Shown: positions 46,297 to 57,881 of the stretch, in pieces
Layout of the letters: every line of letters starts with the position of its first letter
Numbering within the stretch: the first letter of the stretch is position 1
Assembly: GCA_013350335.1 (NCBI GenBank)
Contig: CM023540.1
Location: 58,318,962-58,382,961, forward strand
DNA: 64,000 nt
Source: Chimonanthus salicifolius
Lineage: Eukaryota > Streptophyta > Magnoliopsida > Laurales > Calycanthaceae
Reading direction: 5' to 3'
The notes under the pieces: generated by a model
Seen by the model: the letters and a program-made list of their open reading frames with translations, nothing else
What the model was told of the DNA's origin: nothing
The model's database searches: none
Position numbers and translations under genes: made by a program

Positions 46297-48180
46297 CGTT
46301 AGTGCCCCGGCTTGGCCGAATTCCTTTTTTGTCAATTCCATGACCTGGAAAAAAGCACTTGCTAGAAGCTGGAAGACCCAAAGTAATGAATAGAGAAAAT
46401 GGTAAAATCACAAAACAGGTATTATAGGCATAGATGACTTTAGGTGGTACTCACACCTTAGAGAAGACCATTCCTAGGCGTAGTTGAACAAATGATAAAA
46501 TCATTAAAAGCCTAGAGAGGAAGCTTGATAGTGAATTAGAATCCAACTTGGAAATATCTATTTGGTTTCACTATCAGCTTGACCAGTCGTTCTCACCGAT
46601 CCCTTGTTGGTGAAAGGATCAACCCATCGTGGTCAAAGATTGGTCGACCAGATTGACATAGGTTCTGGGTCATTGAACTGTCATTCTAGGAAAACCCTTT
46701 ATCGAGAGTCTCGTATACACCGACCCCTCAGTGAAAGGCTGAAACGACCCATCGTGGTCAACGATTCTTCGATAAGATTTTTGAGTTCTGGAACTTAGAA
46801 CTCAGGTGTGCTCTCGAGAAAACAGATATATCGGTAGTTCAAGACCGCTCGAGAGTAGCCAGGACCGACCCCTCGGTAAATGGCGATAGGTCGTTCTAGG
46901 TATGACAAGTTTCGGGACATGAAACTATGTTAGCGTGGTGTTGCTCCAGATCGTGCCTCTCATATGAACCGACCTATCGGTGCATTACTGTCGACCTATC
47001 GAATATACCGACATGTCGACCGAGAAAGAATATTACAGTTGGGTGTGCATTATTGCGTAACGGTCGGGTTGCTGAATAGTAACATTTCTAGTCACCGACC
47101 CCTCGGTGCGCCTGACCTGTCGGTACATTACCGTTGCTGCAACTGGTTCCCTTCTACATTTAAACCAATCGTTATCCAACTAGTTAGTATCCTTTGGTAA
47201 GATCAGTTGGACCCTCATCATTATCAGAGAGCTTAAACAAGGGCAAACAGAAGGATCACTCTCTTTCTCGTGCTTACACTCGGGGAATCAAATACAACAA
47301 ACCACATGGATTGAGTTGTGAGAAAGAGGAGGAAAGTAAAAGCATAAACAACAAGTCTATTAATTGAGTTTGTCAAAGATAAAAGAAAAGCCATAAACAA
47401 CCATCTGTTGATTGAGTTTACAAGGGAGGAAAAGAGAAAGGAAAGAATAAAAACTAGAAAACCTTTTGTATAACCAGTTTTCTTGTCACCCTGGATTGTG
47501 ATTGATATACAACGGCTACGAGGAGGAGTGTCGGCACTGGCACACATTGGGTTGATCTTAACGAAGCAAACATCAAGAGAAAGAGCTTCAAAGGCTAGTG
47601 CTTCTTGATTTTAATTTTATTTTAAAAGCTTTGCTCTAAAAGTGGATTAAGTAAGTTTGGTTCCGGAACCACTATAGAAAATATGGAACGGCGTCTCTAG
47701 CATAATGGTGGGTGAAATTTCTAGTCAAATGGATAGGGTGGAATTCCTATTCTACACTAATAGGTGAAATTCCCAGCCGATTGGGTGAGGTGAAATTCCT
47801 ACTTTAATTATAAGGGTGTAATTCCTCACTTAGTGGATTTGGGGATAACTCAAGGTTGAGTTAGTCCTAACAGTGGATGTAGGTTGGCTAACCGAACCAT
47901 TTAAAAATGGATTTATGGTGTTTGACCTTGTGTGTTTGTATTTATCATTTAAGTAATCTTCTCAACACACATCGCTTTGCATATTGATTATCTTATAATA
48001 CACATTGTGAACAAGCATCTATAATCAAGTAATATGTAAAGGGTCATAATTTTATTGTGAATGTTCAAAGAATCTATAAACGATCTATCACACTAAATAA
48101 ATCTCTTGATTTAGTTTCCGCTGCACTTAAAACAATTAAGAAATTTGTAAACACCATGGAAAATGGGATTGACCTATTCA

Positions 48181-48203
48181 CCCCCCCCCCCCCCCCCCCC
48201 CCC
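48181..48203. repeat. Run of 23 C
   Basis: Lies where related LTRs have 5-13 C (49622, 55807) after GACCTATTCA. Likely slippage. Confidence 0.97.
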
Positions 48204-48645
48204 TCTCTAGTCAATCATGTTGTTCTGGCACCATGGACAATGGGATTCTCAGACTCTTCGATCAAGATTTATGAGTTATGGAACTTTGAACTCAAATGTG
48301 CTCTCGAAGAAACAAACATATCTGTAGTTTAAGACCGATCGAGAGTACCAGGATTGACCCCTATGTAAAGGGCGACAGGTCGTTCTGGGTATGAATGGTT
48401 TCTGGACTTGAAACACTGTCAGTATGATGTTTCTCCAGACCGAGCCTCTTGTATGGACTGACCTCTCGGTACCATAACTGTCGACCCATCGACGACACCG
48501 ACATGTTGATCGAGAAAGAATATTACCGTTGGGAGTGCATTATTGCGCAACGGTCGGGTTGTTGAATGGTAATATTTCTGGTCACCGACCCCTCAGTGCG
48601 CCTGACCTGTTGGTACATTACCGTTGCTGCAACTAGTTGCCTTCT

Positions 48646-48654
48646 CTATATAAA
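48646..48654 (+). promoter_or_regulatory. Probable TATA box in copia LTR copy 2
   Basis: CTATATAAA after GTTGCCTTCT. The same place reads CTACATTTAAA in copy 1 (about 47150) and CTATCTAAA in the 3' LTR (about 54848), so only this copy keeps a consensus TATA. Function is inferred. Confidence 0.5.
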
Positions 48655-49691
48655 CCAATATTTATGCAACCAGTTGGTATTTTTCAGTAAAATCAATTGG
48701 ACCCTCATCATTATCAATGAGCTTAAAAAAGGGCCAATAAAAGGATCACTCTCTCTCTCGTGTTTACACTTGGGGAATCATATACAACCAATCATGTGGA
48801 TTGAGTTTGTGAGAGACAGAGGAGGAAAGTAAAATCTTAAACAACCAATCTGTTGATTGAGTTTGTAAGTGAGAAAGAGGAAATGATTATAAACTAGGAA
48901 ACCTTTGGTATAACCAATTTCCTTATCACCCTGAGATTGTAATTGCTCTACGACGGCTAGGAGGAGGAGCCTCGGTACACATTGGGTAAGATCTTCAAGA
49001 AGCACAAATCAGCGAGAAAAAGCTTTAAAGGCAAGAGCTTCTTGGTTTTTATTTTAATTTAAAACCTTTCGCCTAAAAGTGGATTAAAGGAATTTTCTTC
49101 GGAACCACTATAAAAAACTGTAGAGCATCGGCTTTGGCACAATGGTGGTTGGAATTCCCAGCCGATTGGAAGGTGGAATTCCTATTCTACAGTGGTTGGT
49201 GAAATTTCTAACCGATTGAGTGACGTGAAATTCATACTCTAATTGTGAGGGTGTAAGTCCCCACTTAGTGGATTTTGAGATCAGTTAAGGTTGAGTTAAT
49301 CCTAACAGTGGATGTAGGTTGACTAACTGAACTACTTTAAATTGGTCTTATGGTATTTGATCTTTCAGTATTTATATTTTCTAATTTTAAGTACTATTCT
49401 CAACACACATTACTTTGCATGTTGATTATCCTATTCAGCATGTTGTTCACAAGTATCGATAATTACGCAAAATGTAAAGGGTCAAAATCTTGGTGTGATT
49501 GTCTAAAGAAATTAGAAACAATTTATCACACTAAACAAATCTCTTGATTAATGTTCCGCTGTACTTAAAACAATAAAAAATTTGTAAACACCACGGAAAA
49601 TAGGATTGACCTATTTAACATCCCCCCCCCCCCCTCCCCTTCTCTAGGGTCAATCATGTTGTTCTAAGCACATTGAAAAATGGACTATCAA

Positions 49692-49704
49692 TTGGTTTCA
49701 GAGC
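49692..49704 (+). other. Primer-binding site of copia II
   Basis: TTGGTTTCAGAGC, one change from the iMet PBS, 1 base after the LTR end. Confidence 0.85.
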
Positions 49705-49754
49705 CTCATGCTCTTTGTAAATGATCTAACCATCTGAGTTGATCTGTGCTAGAA

Positions 49755-50970
49755 CAATTGCTATAAGAGAAAGCTATGATATTTCCAAACTTCTATTTAT
49801 GATGAAAAATGTAATTAAAAAACTTGATATGTTTTCATCAAATATGTTCGGAAATAGGTGAATAGAAAGTGGTCTGTGCCTATGGAAAAAGGCATATGAT
49901 ACACCTTGAATGTCCATGACCACTCAGCCCAAAGACCAAATTGCTTGGACTAGTGATGAATTAGCTATGCACTTGAATCAAACACTTGTAGCATTCATCA
50001 TTGTTATTTCATAATATGCATTTAAAAATTTAAAAGATATGAAGCAACAAAAGAGGCTGAAAAAATCCATGGAAAAATTGCCTCTTCTAGCCCAATGGAT
50101 AACACCACCTATCACGACCCGATCCAACTCAACAAGATATTGTCCTCTATGGGTCACACCCCCTCAAGGTTTTGCTTTGGGCCCATCCCACAGGGCTAGA
50201 CCAAAAAGCCCTCTTATTGAGGTGTGTTGCTCTCCACTCTTTGTAACCCCCACATCCCTCAACTGCCTAAGCAATGTAGAGTTTTTCCCACTTGCCCAGC
50301 AACAGCTGGGTGGGTGTGGGTGTTACAATCCATCCCTCTTAAGACCAGAGCCATTCTCGGCTCTGTCACGTCACACTGACAGGGGGTCTACACAGAGAAC
50401 ACAACACAGAATAGTAGAGAGCCCAAATAGGCCGAGAGTGGAACCATGCTCTGATACCAATTGTCATGACCTGACCCAACTCAACAAGATATTGTCCTGT
50501 TTGGGCCACACGCCCTCAAAGTTTTGCTTTGGACCCAACCCAAAAGGCCTTTTATTGAGGTGTGCTATTCTCCTCTCTTTTTAACCCCCCCATCCCTCAA
50601 CTGCCTGGCGATGTGAGACTTTTTCTCACATGTACAGAAACAGCCGGGTTTGTGTGGGTGTTACACCACCTATCATGACCAAGTTGTGTACTGAGAATAT
50701 AGGTGAATGGTTCATCCATTGAAAAAGTCAATTTTAAGTCCTCTAATAGAAGAAGATAACGTAAAGGAACTTGATGAAAGTAACGACCTTCAAGTATCCG
50801 TTATAGCCATGTACCAAAATATTTGACTCTCATGTTTAGGACAAACATCGTGGTACAAAATCTGGAAGCTTTGATGTACAAAGTCAAATGGGAAGGCACC
50901 CAAAATTAAAACCAGATTTAAGAAAAGGCCAACACCGGATTGTGGACTTAGATTCCAAGTCTCACAATGA
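49755..50970 (+). pseudogene. Copia gag remnant, split by a TRIM
   Basis: Begins with text matching the copia I gag start at the same distance from the PBS (SYDISKLLF against SHTISKPPY). Further broken fragments, DQIAWTSDELAMHLNQTLVA near 49945 and KEAEKIHGKIASSSPMD near 50050, fit the capsid part of SIRE gag; the TRIM then intervenes, and basic/Cys-bearing text near 50890-51010 may be the old zinc-knuckle region. Many stops and shifts. Confidence 0.6.
50110..50665 (-). mobile_element. TRIM element (terminal-repeat retrotransposon in miniature)
   Basis: 556 bp on the minus strand, with TSD CCACC at 50105-50109 and 50666-50670. Two direct repeats, 50110-50327 (218 bp) and 50462-50665 (204 bp), both run from TRTCAYGACC to GGGTGTTACA and share AACTCAACAAGATATTGTCC. 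The 134-bp middle holds a PBS (minus strand TTGGTATCAGAGCA, 50447-50460, adjoining the right repeat) and a PPT (minus strand AAGAGGGATGGA, next to the left repeat). These are all the parts of a TRIM: LTRs of about 200 bp, PBS, PPT, no genes. Such elements move only with proteins supplied by others. The reading frame across 50039-50584 is chance. Confidence 0.95.
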
Positions 50971-52039
50971 TGTATTCAAATGTGTAAAGGGCTACCATTG
51001 TTGGTATCACATTTGAATCATGTTTTGAAATCACCTTATGTCTTGCCTACAATCCATGTTCATGTTTGATTGTTGGATTGATCTTATGCAAGATACTCAT
51101 ATGTACATGTAGGTCTTCACTCTAGTATTGGATTATACTTATCTCATTTCATACGCCATGCGATTTATGCATCTTTAGGAAATGAATGTAGTTGTGTATT
51201 ACCTCATGTATAGGGTGTGTATGATACTCATACACAGTGACGTTTCATTCCAAGTTCCTAAACTTGTGAATCCCGTGTGGAATGAAACATGCTCTATGCC
51301 CTTAAATTGATTTTTGGTGTGACTGACCAAAAATGTTGATCAAAATGATCAAATATGCTTAACTGTAATCCATTTATGTACCAGCTCTTTCCAAGAATCT
51401 ATGCTTGAAAGAATGGTATAAGTGTTTATCATGTTTTGGGTAATAACATGATAACAGGTATGATATTTGTGTATGTAGCGTCATACTTCATTTCCATATG
51501 CATGATTAATGTAATCAAAACAGGAAATGAATGTATGATTGAGTGTGCTTAGTGTCTCATTCCAATATCCATTGTACTATATGTGGAATGAGTTATGTTC
51601 ATGGAACACCTTGTCGTTGCTAGAAACGTTAAAATGCCGAATCTCATGACATCACACACTTGGGCAATATATTGAAACAAGAAATTAAATGTGACCAAGG
51701 TATTTGGACTGGTTTAGATCCAGGAAAAGAGATCTGTAGTCCATGTTTTGTGCCTACCTTCAGAGCGATTTACTGAATATTATAAACACACAAAACCTGT
51801 ATGAATGTATGTATCTTCATTGGCATTAAAAAGTGTATAAGCAAAGCTTGATGATCAAAGAACATCGAAAGAACACACGCATAGACACATACCCATTCAT
51901 CCTTCATAAAACCCAGGTTGAAGGATAGACTAGTAGGAGGAACAGACAGGTCAGCACTGTAGGAAATCAGAACTCTATCTAAAAAGGGGAAAAATCGAAA
52001 AGGAAGACAGGTCAATACATATCGACACAGATCGGTCGG

Positions 52040-52317
52040 TGGTCACAACCTGTCGGTGAATTAGAAAGATTAAGTTAAAAAGACTATTTCTGTGAAAACG
52101 ACGGATCAATTCAAAATCGTCGTTTTTCCTCCTACTGGGCTCTAGCGATTTCCTTCTTGCCTCCTATGCCCTAGATCAATCGATAGGATCTCCCAGAGTG
52201 CAATCTCGACGAAAAACCATAGGGTTTCTGCTTCTCTCACTTCAAGAAGCAAGGGTGTCACGATGGTTGTGAGATTTAGTGTTCGGGTAAGCCTTGGTCA
52301 GCTCTTCCCAAGCAACC
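52040..52317 (+). other. Leader shared by both copia elements, before the second ORF
   Basis: CCTATGCCCTAGATCAATCG and GATAGGATCTCCCAGAGTG match copia I (10166-10199). The shared part also has GGTCGGTGG / TGTCGGTGA and AAAAACCATAGGGTTTCTGC. It looks like a plant 5' UTR or an internal promoter region. Confidence 0.5.
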
Positions 52318-52821
52318 ATGTAAAAAACAGAGACAGCTAAATCTCAGTCTTCGACCACCGGAAAAATTCCCGAGTCCAGCTCCCATTTTCTCATGAGATC
52401 ACCTAGATTCGTGCAGGATACTCCAGAATCGAGCTCCGCTCCTAAGAGTACTCCTCATAGAAAAATCCCGGCCCCTAGGACAACATCCAGCCATCGGTAC
52501 TCTCTCAGGTCTCAATCTGGACAAAACTTGAGACCCGAAGCAGAAGTAATCTCCTTCATGGACATCTCTGATGAAGAAGGAGGAGTGAATGTTGAAAATG
52601 CAGACACCCCTAAGTCACAAACCCTGATTCGATTTATTTGTAAAATAGAAGACCAAGTCTCTTAAATTGAGGCACATTTGGATAGGCTAAATGACTTCGT
52701 GGAAAGATTCACTCAGAGTGCCGACGAAGAAGTCTCTGCATTACGACAATCAATCGTCAACCTTTCCCAATGTATCGACCCTTCCCCTCCAGCATCACCT
52801 CCTCCGAATGGCTCTGCTTAG
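52318..52821 (+). pseudogene. Copia II second ORF
   Basis: ATG at 52318, TAG at 52819, one frame of 167 codons with two stops inside (TAA as codon 2 at 52321, TAA at 52663). N-terminal half is Ser/Pro/Arg-rich and basic (TPHRKIPAPRTTSSHRYSLR); the middle is acidic (FMDISDEEGGVNVENAD); the C-terminal third has heptad-like spacing (LDRLNDFVERFTQSADEEV, then LRQSIVNLSQ), a likely short coiled coil. Composition and place match the copia I second ORF, but residue identity by eye is low. No domain recognised. It could be the extra ORF of SIRE elements or a degenerate structural protein. Confidence 0.5.
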
Positions 52822-53949
52822 GATAGTTTTTCATGACTTCTGTTTCATATTTTGGAAAAACTATGTAAATGTTTTGTCTTAGCATCCATTTGCCCCTCTC
52901 CCAAACCATATGTTCTGATTTGTTTATCAATGAAATGATATGGTTTGATTTTGTGTATGTGCTAATTTGGTGAAATGCCTTCTATCTCGTGTCTATTACT
53001 AACATGCAGGATCGGATGAGTTGGTCTCATATTGGCATGTAAAGGAGATAAGGATCGGGTTGTGTATTGCACACACCTTGGAGTTTGGGGGAGCACAAAA
53101 TATGTGCTGATTAACTGCTGTCACTGGCCATGACAGTGTAATGAGGAAGGTGAATGCAAGCTTGAAATGAAGCTTGAAGGAGAATAAACTTAGAAACAGC
53201 TAAGTTTATGGGGGAGAGAAACTGGAGAAGCGAAAAATTATAGCTGACTCCATGGGAGAGATGAGTCAAAAAAGCTACAAAAGATAGCTTAGAGATTGGG
53301 GGAGAGGACTCTAGGAATGCTAGGACAATAGCCTAACTCGTGGAAGAAATCAACTAAGGCTGGAACTTAGTTTGTGCAGGGGCAAATTAACCTTGACGCA
53401 CGAGAAGTGTGCATTGAACCATAGGGGAGAACTATGAGTTAGAGCAGAACTTAGTCAAGCACTAAATGCAAGAAGCATGGGGGAGTGCTTGAAAATCGAT
53501 GTCTGCCTACTAATCTTTGTCAATTGTATGACAAAATGGGGGAGAAATTAATAGAAGCTAGAAGACATCAAAACCAATTATGGGAAGTAATTGGTAAAAC
53601 CTAAGTGCTTGGGTCTCTAGAAAGAGAGAGCCATAGTAGGAAGAAGCCAATAGATTGGTCATTAGGAATTCAGGATGTATGGGTGAGCGTGAATACAAAT
53701 CTTGTTTAATCCATGAATGAATATTTATGTTTTGTGACTAACCCCTCTAATGATTTTCTAGTGTTGCTTGCTTAGGTACTTGAACAGGAAAAATGAAATG
53801 AAGCAAGTTGAACAAGAATATGCAAAGATCATAGTCTTGTTTTCCATTTGAATATCTACATGTAATCAATGTAATATTTTGTATGCAAATGAGATGTAAT
53901 AAGGGCGGGATTGTAAGTTGGTAGTTTCTAGGTTTTTGTCATGAAATTG
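52822..53949 (+). other. Copia II 3' untranslated tail
   Basis: Contains at least six copies of short GGGGGAGA/ATGGGGGAG words with A-rich flanks (53089, 53212, 53299, 53475, 53539) that resemble the PPT, for example GGGGGAGAAATTAATAGAAG at 53540 (also at 22511 in copia I). No gene seen. Confidence 0.6.
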
Positions 53950-53963
53950 ACAAAAGGGAAGAT
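53950..53963 (+). other. Polypurine tract of copia II
   Basis: ACAAAAGGGAAGAT immediately before the LTR start TGTTAGTGTCC. Confidence 0.85.
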
Positions 53964-55862
53964 TGTTAGTGTCCCGGCTAGGCCGAATCCCTTGTTTGTC
54001 AATTCCATGACTTGGGAAGAAGCACTTGCTAGAAGATTGAAGACCCAAAGTGATCAAGAATGAAGATCATGCTCCAACGGATTGAAACTCATCGTTATGG
54101 CAATCACAAAACATGTATTATGGCCATAGATGATTTTAGGTGGTACCCACACCTTAGAGAAAACATTCCTAGGCATAGTTGAACTAATGATAAAATCATT
54201 AAGATCCTAAAAAGGAAGCTTGACACTGAATTGGAACCCAACTTGGAAATATATATTTGATTTCACTGTCAGCTTGACCAGTCGTTCTCACCGACCCCTC
54301 GGTGGAGATAGGATCGACACATCGTGGTCATCGATTGGTCGACTAGATTGACATAGGTTCTTGATCAAAGAACTGTCATTCTGGGAAAGCCTCTAATCGA
54401 GAGTCTCGTATGCACCAATCCCTCGGTGAAAGGCTAAAACGAACCTTTGTGGTGAACGACTCTTCGATCAAGATTTATGAGTTTTGGAATTTTGAACTCA
54501 AATGGGTTCTCGAAGAAACATACATATAGGTAGTTCAAAACCGACCGAGAATAATAGGACCGATCCCGCAGTAAAGGGCTACATGTCGTTCTGTGTATGA
54601 CTGGTTTCTGGACTTGAAACTCTGTTAGCATGATGTTGTCCCAGACTGAGCCTCTCGTATGGACTCTCAGTGCCATAATTGTAAACCCATCGGCGATACT
54701 GACATGTCGACCAAGAAAGAATATTACAGTTGGGAGTGCATTATTGCGTAACGGTCGGCTTATTGAACATTAACATTTCTAGTCACCGATCCGTCGGTGC
54801 ATCCGACCTGCCGATACATTACTGTTGCTGCAACTGGTTGCTTTCTCTATCTAAACCAATCTTTATGTAACTAGTTGGTATCCTTCGGCAAAATCAGTTG
54901 GACCCTCATCTATCAGTGAGCTTAAACAAGGGCCAACAGAAGGATCACTCTCTCTCTCGTGCTTATTTTGGGGAATCATATACAACCAATCATTTGGATT
55001 AAGTTTATGAGAGAGAGATGAGGAAAGTAAAATCTTAAACAACCAATCTGTTGGTTGAGTTTGTAAGTGAGAAAGAGGAAATGATTATAAACTAGGAAAC
55101 CTTTGGTATAACCAGTTTCCTTGTCGCCCTGAGATTGTGATTGCTCTACGACGGCTACGAGGATGAGCGTCGGCACACATTGGGTGTGATAGTGAAGAGG
55201 GCGAGAAAGAGCTTCAAAGGGAAATACTTCTTGGTTTTAATTTTAATTTACAACCTTTGACCTGAAAGTGGATTAAGGGGGATTTGCCCCGGAACCACTA
55301 TAAAGAACTTTAAAGTATTGTCTCTGGCACAGTGGTAGGTGGAATTCAAAGCCAATTGGATAGGTGGAAGTCCTATTCTACAGTGGTGGGTGAAATTCCC
55401 AACCAATTGAGTGAGGTAGAATTCATACTCTAATTGTGAGGGTATAAGTCCCCACTTAGTGGATTTGGGGATAACTCAAGCTGAGTTAGTCATAACAGTG
55501 GATGTAGGTTGGTTAACCGAACCACTTTAAATTGTTCTTATAGTGTTTGATCTATGTGTGTTTGTATTTACTATTTAAGTACTATTCTCAACACACATTA
55601 CTTTGCATGTTGATTATCCTATTCTACATGTTGTGCACAAGCATCGATAATCAAGCAAAATCTAAAGGGTCAAAATCTTTGTGTGATTGTTTAAAGAAAT
55701 TAGAAACAATTTATCACACTAAATAAATCTCTTGATTAATGTTCCGCTGCACTTAAGACAATCAAGAAATTTGTAAACACCGCAGAAAATGCGATTGACC
55801 TATTCACCCCCTCCCCTAGGGTCAATCATGTTGTTCTAAGCACATTGAAAAATGGACTATCA
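53964..55862 (+). mobile_element. 3' LTR of copia II
   Basis: 1899 bp, TGTTAGTGTCCCGGC...GGACTATCA. Same order as 46297-48251, without the duplication. Contains TTTGTCAATTCCATGAC near the start, which mirrors GTCATGAAATTGACAAA just upstream of the PPT, so a 17-base inverted repeat spans the internal/LTR junction. Confidence 0.88.
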
Positions 55863-55867
55863 AGTCT

Positions 55868-56488
55868 CGATTATTAAAATTCAAATATTTATGTGTAAAT
55901 ACGCGAATTAAATGCACAATGAATGTGATAATGCTTAGTGAAATTAAGAATTGAATGCAATTTTAAGCATCTATCAGAGGACTTTGATCTTTCCATTTCA
56001 TGCTTAGGATAATTTTCACTCCATTTTTGATGAAAGTGTAGGTGTTCTCATGACCCTTATAGATGTAGTCGTTATCGTATTGCCATGGGTGCTCCAAAAG
56101 CAAATGGCAAGTGTCCATTTCAACAACGTGGAAGAGGACCTGATCTTTGTATTTCTAGCCGATGGAGAAATAGGTGAGGCTTTGCTTCATCACTTTCGTC
56201 TCTCCTTCGTCTTTGATCCATCCGATCGAGTACAGGGATGGGTGTGATTGGGTTGGTAAACCCAACTTGTCTGTCACCACCTAGCAACTAAGTGCTACCA
56301 ACATAAATGATAAGATCTCAAACTTTTTGGTTAATGGTGCATCGAGTCTTGAAGATTTTGTGACGCTATAATGGGAGGCTTTGCTTTGGTGTATACAACA
56401 ATTTGCGGATCACCAAAGATATCCCATTGTCTTCATTGGTGTTACTGTTAGAAGCCATGCATTATTTTTATCATGCCCAATCGAGGCT
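55868..56488 (-). pseudogene. Ty3/gypsy protease-region remnant
   Basis: On the minus strand, near 56350-56290, a broken RHKIFKTRCTINQKV..DLII stretch matches the start of gypsy aspartic protease; the active site expected as DSGS/DGGS is degraded. Then SIGWIKDEGETKVMKQS near 56230, and VVEMDTCHLL..HPWQYDND followed by YKGHENTYTFIKNG at about 56140-56020, the classical end of the domain. Several stops. It belongs to an older gypsy element on the minus strand, in which copia II (left) and LTR M (right) inserted. 55868-56010 itself is not recognisable. Confidence 0.75.
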
Positions 56489-57186
56489 TTGAATGTAACG
56501 CCCCGCCCTTTTTCACCCGTTTTCTGAAAATCAGAGTCTATTTTTTTTTTTTTTATAGAAGAGTGAGAGAGGGCGCGGACGCCACGACGCGAGTTAAGTT
56601 CGAGCTTCTAAAGCCCGACCCTTAACTGGCCAACCCCACGCGTGCGCGGAACTAAGTCCACGAGAATGATTCACGCATGGGAAGTAAGCTCGCAGATTAT
56701 AGTTATTGCGGAACATGGTAATAGAGTCTATCCTACCGATTTTTAGATAGAAGGGAAGATATAACATTGAATTTACCAAAATGCCCCTACGTTCATGATT
56801 ATATCACAAAATGCATCATCCATAAGTAACGTCCAAACCATCGCAGGAAATGTAAAATTATACAACCCGACAAGCTAAGCTACTTTAAAATTACATCACC
56901 AAAATGTAAAACATAATATAAACTAGGACTGCGCTTTCCAAGCTCCTAAGCTTGGCCTCCGGTATGTCCACCGCTTCCTGCCTCTCCTGCGTCATCAGCT
57001 AGGGTAGAAGTAGGGCGTTAGTCAACGCGCCCAGTAGGACTCCGAGTAGGGCTAGCACATGGATTAGTGATACACACATACCGATAAAATAAAGTACAAC
57101 AAAATAAGCATGTGATGAATGCTATGTCATGGGTGCTTATGTCATGTGTCCCACCCATTATCCGTATGATCATACAATCTCCTGTT

Positions 57187-57361
57187 CCCCATGTTTGCTT
57201 CTCGGTCGCCCCGACGGAGCATGGACTCCGGTTATAGCCCTCAGGCTATCCCCATGTCTGATTCTCGGTCGCCCCAACCGAGCATGGACTCCGGTTATAA
57301 CCCTCAGGCAATCCCCATGTCTGATTCTCGGTCGCCCCGACGGAGCATAGACTCCGGTTTG
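57187..57361. repeat. 63-bp tandem repeat, about 2.8 units
   Basis: Units start at 57187, 57250 and 57313 with CCCCATGT and share TCTCGGTCGCCCC and GAGCATGGACTCCGG. Same kind of repeat as 43177-43348 in LTR G. Confidence 0.92.
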
Positions 57362-57881
57362 TTTATTTTTTTCTGCCCATGCCATGCATGAGATGTAGTG
57401 CATTATGCTATGTAATATATATGTATTCCATATACTTGACATATCATACATAGCCATATAATGCATGCTATTAAAATATAAACATATGCTTCATAATTTA
57501 AAATTCATCATAAGATAAATCATAATCATAAATCCATCGTAAGCCAAATCAAATAATTTAAAATACCATCACATATCCATCGCTTACAAAAAGGTAGGAA
57601 TCCTACCGAATACCGCGTCGCGTTCCGTTATGCTTCCCGTTAGCTAATCCGGTCGCCGATCGCGTACCGTTTGCGACGCCCGATACCTTATTACATTTAC
57701 CGAATTAGTCCATACATCGTCCATGATTAAGTCCCTAACTTAGCCCATTATCCATTGGTTCTAGACTCATACATAAATCCAATTTTGGCCAAATTTAAAA
57801 TTCCGATTTGCGAGCCTAAAACGCAGCAACTAATCGCTTTACTTAACCATTCATAATATTTCCATTTTCATGTCCAACCCC

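Larger units (their letters stand above)
46297..49690 (+). mobile_element. 5' LTR of copia II with a head-to-tail duplication
   Basis: Copy 1 is 46297-48251 (starts CGTTAGTGCCCCGGC, TG changed to CG; ends GATTCTCA). Copy 2 is 48252-49690, which begins inside the LTR at GACTCTTCGATCAAG (3' LTR position 54458) and runs to the normal end GGACTATCA. So the last 1.4 kb of the LTR is present twice. Both copies carry the GACCTATTCACCC run, with C-tracts of 23 (48181-48203) and 13 (49622-49634) bases. TCGGTC/GACCGA words are frequent throughout. Confidence 0.85.
46297..55862 (+). mobile_element. SIRE-like copia element II (K), no pol
   Basis: 9566 bp with TSD AGTCT at 46292-46296 and 55863-55867. 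A 5' LTR of 3394 bp (with an internal duplication), PBS at 49692, gag remnant, degenerate sequence, a second ORF (52318-52821), a tail of AT-rich and GGGGGAGA-bearing text (52900-53960), PPT at 53950 and 3' LTR 53964-55862. No protease, integrase, RT or RNase H is visible in 4.27 kb, so it is non-autonomous. A TRIM (50110-50665) sits in the gag remnant. 50970-52030 holds no gene I can see. Structure and sequence match copia element I. Confidence 0.88.

Noticed and set aside
46964..47200. Frame in the copia LTR
   Set aside because: Inside LTR copy 1, not kept open in the other two copies of the LTR.
50039..50584. 181-codon frame
   Set aside because: It crosses the TRIM LTRs and PBS; the two halves repeat the same LTR sequence, so it is not a gene.
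57170..57466. 98-codon minus-strand frame
   Set aside because: Covers the 63-bp tandem repeat of LTR M; the period is a multiple of three, so the frame stays open by repetition alone.
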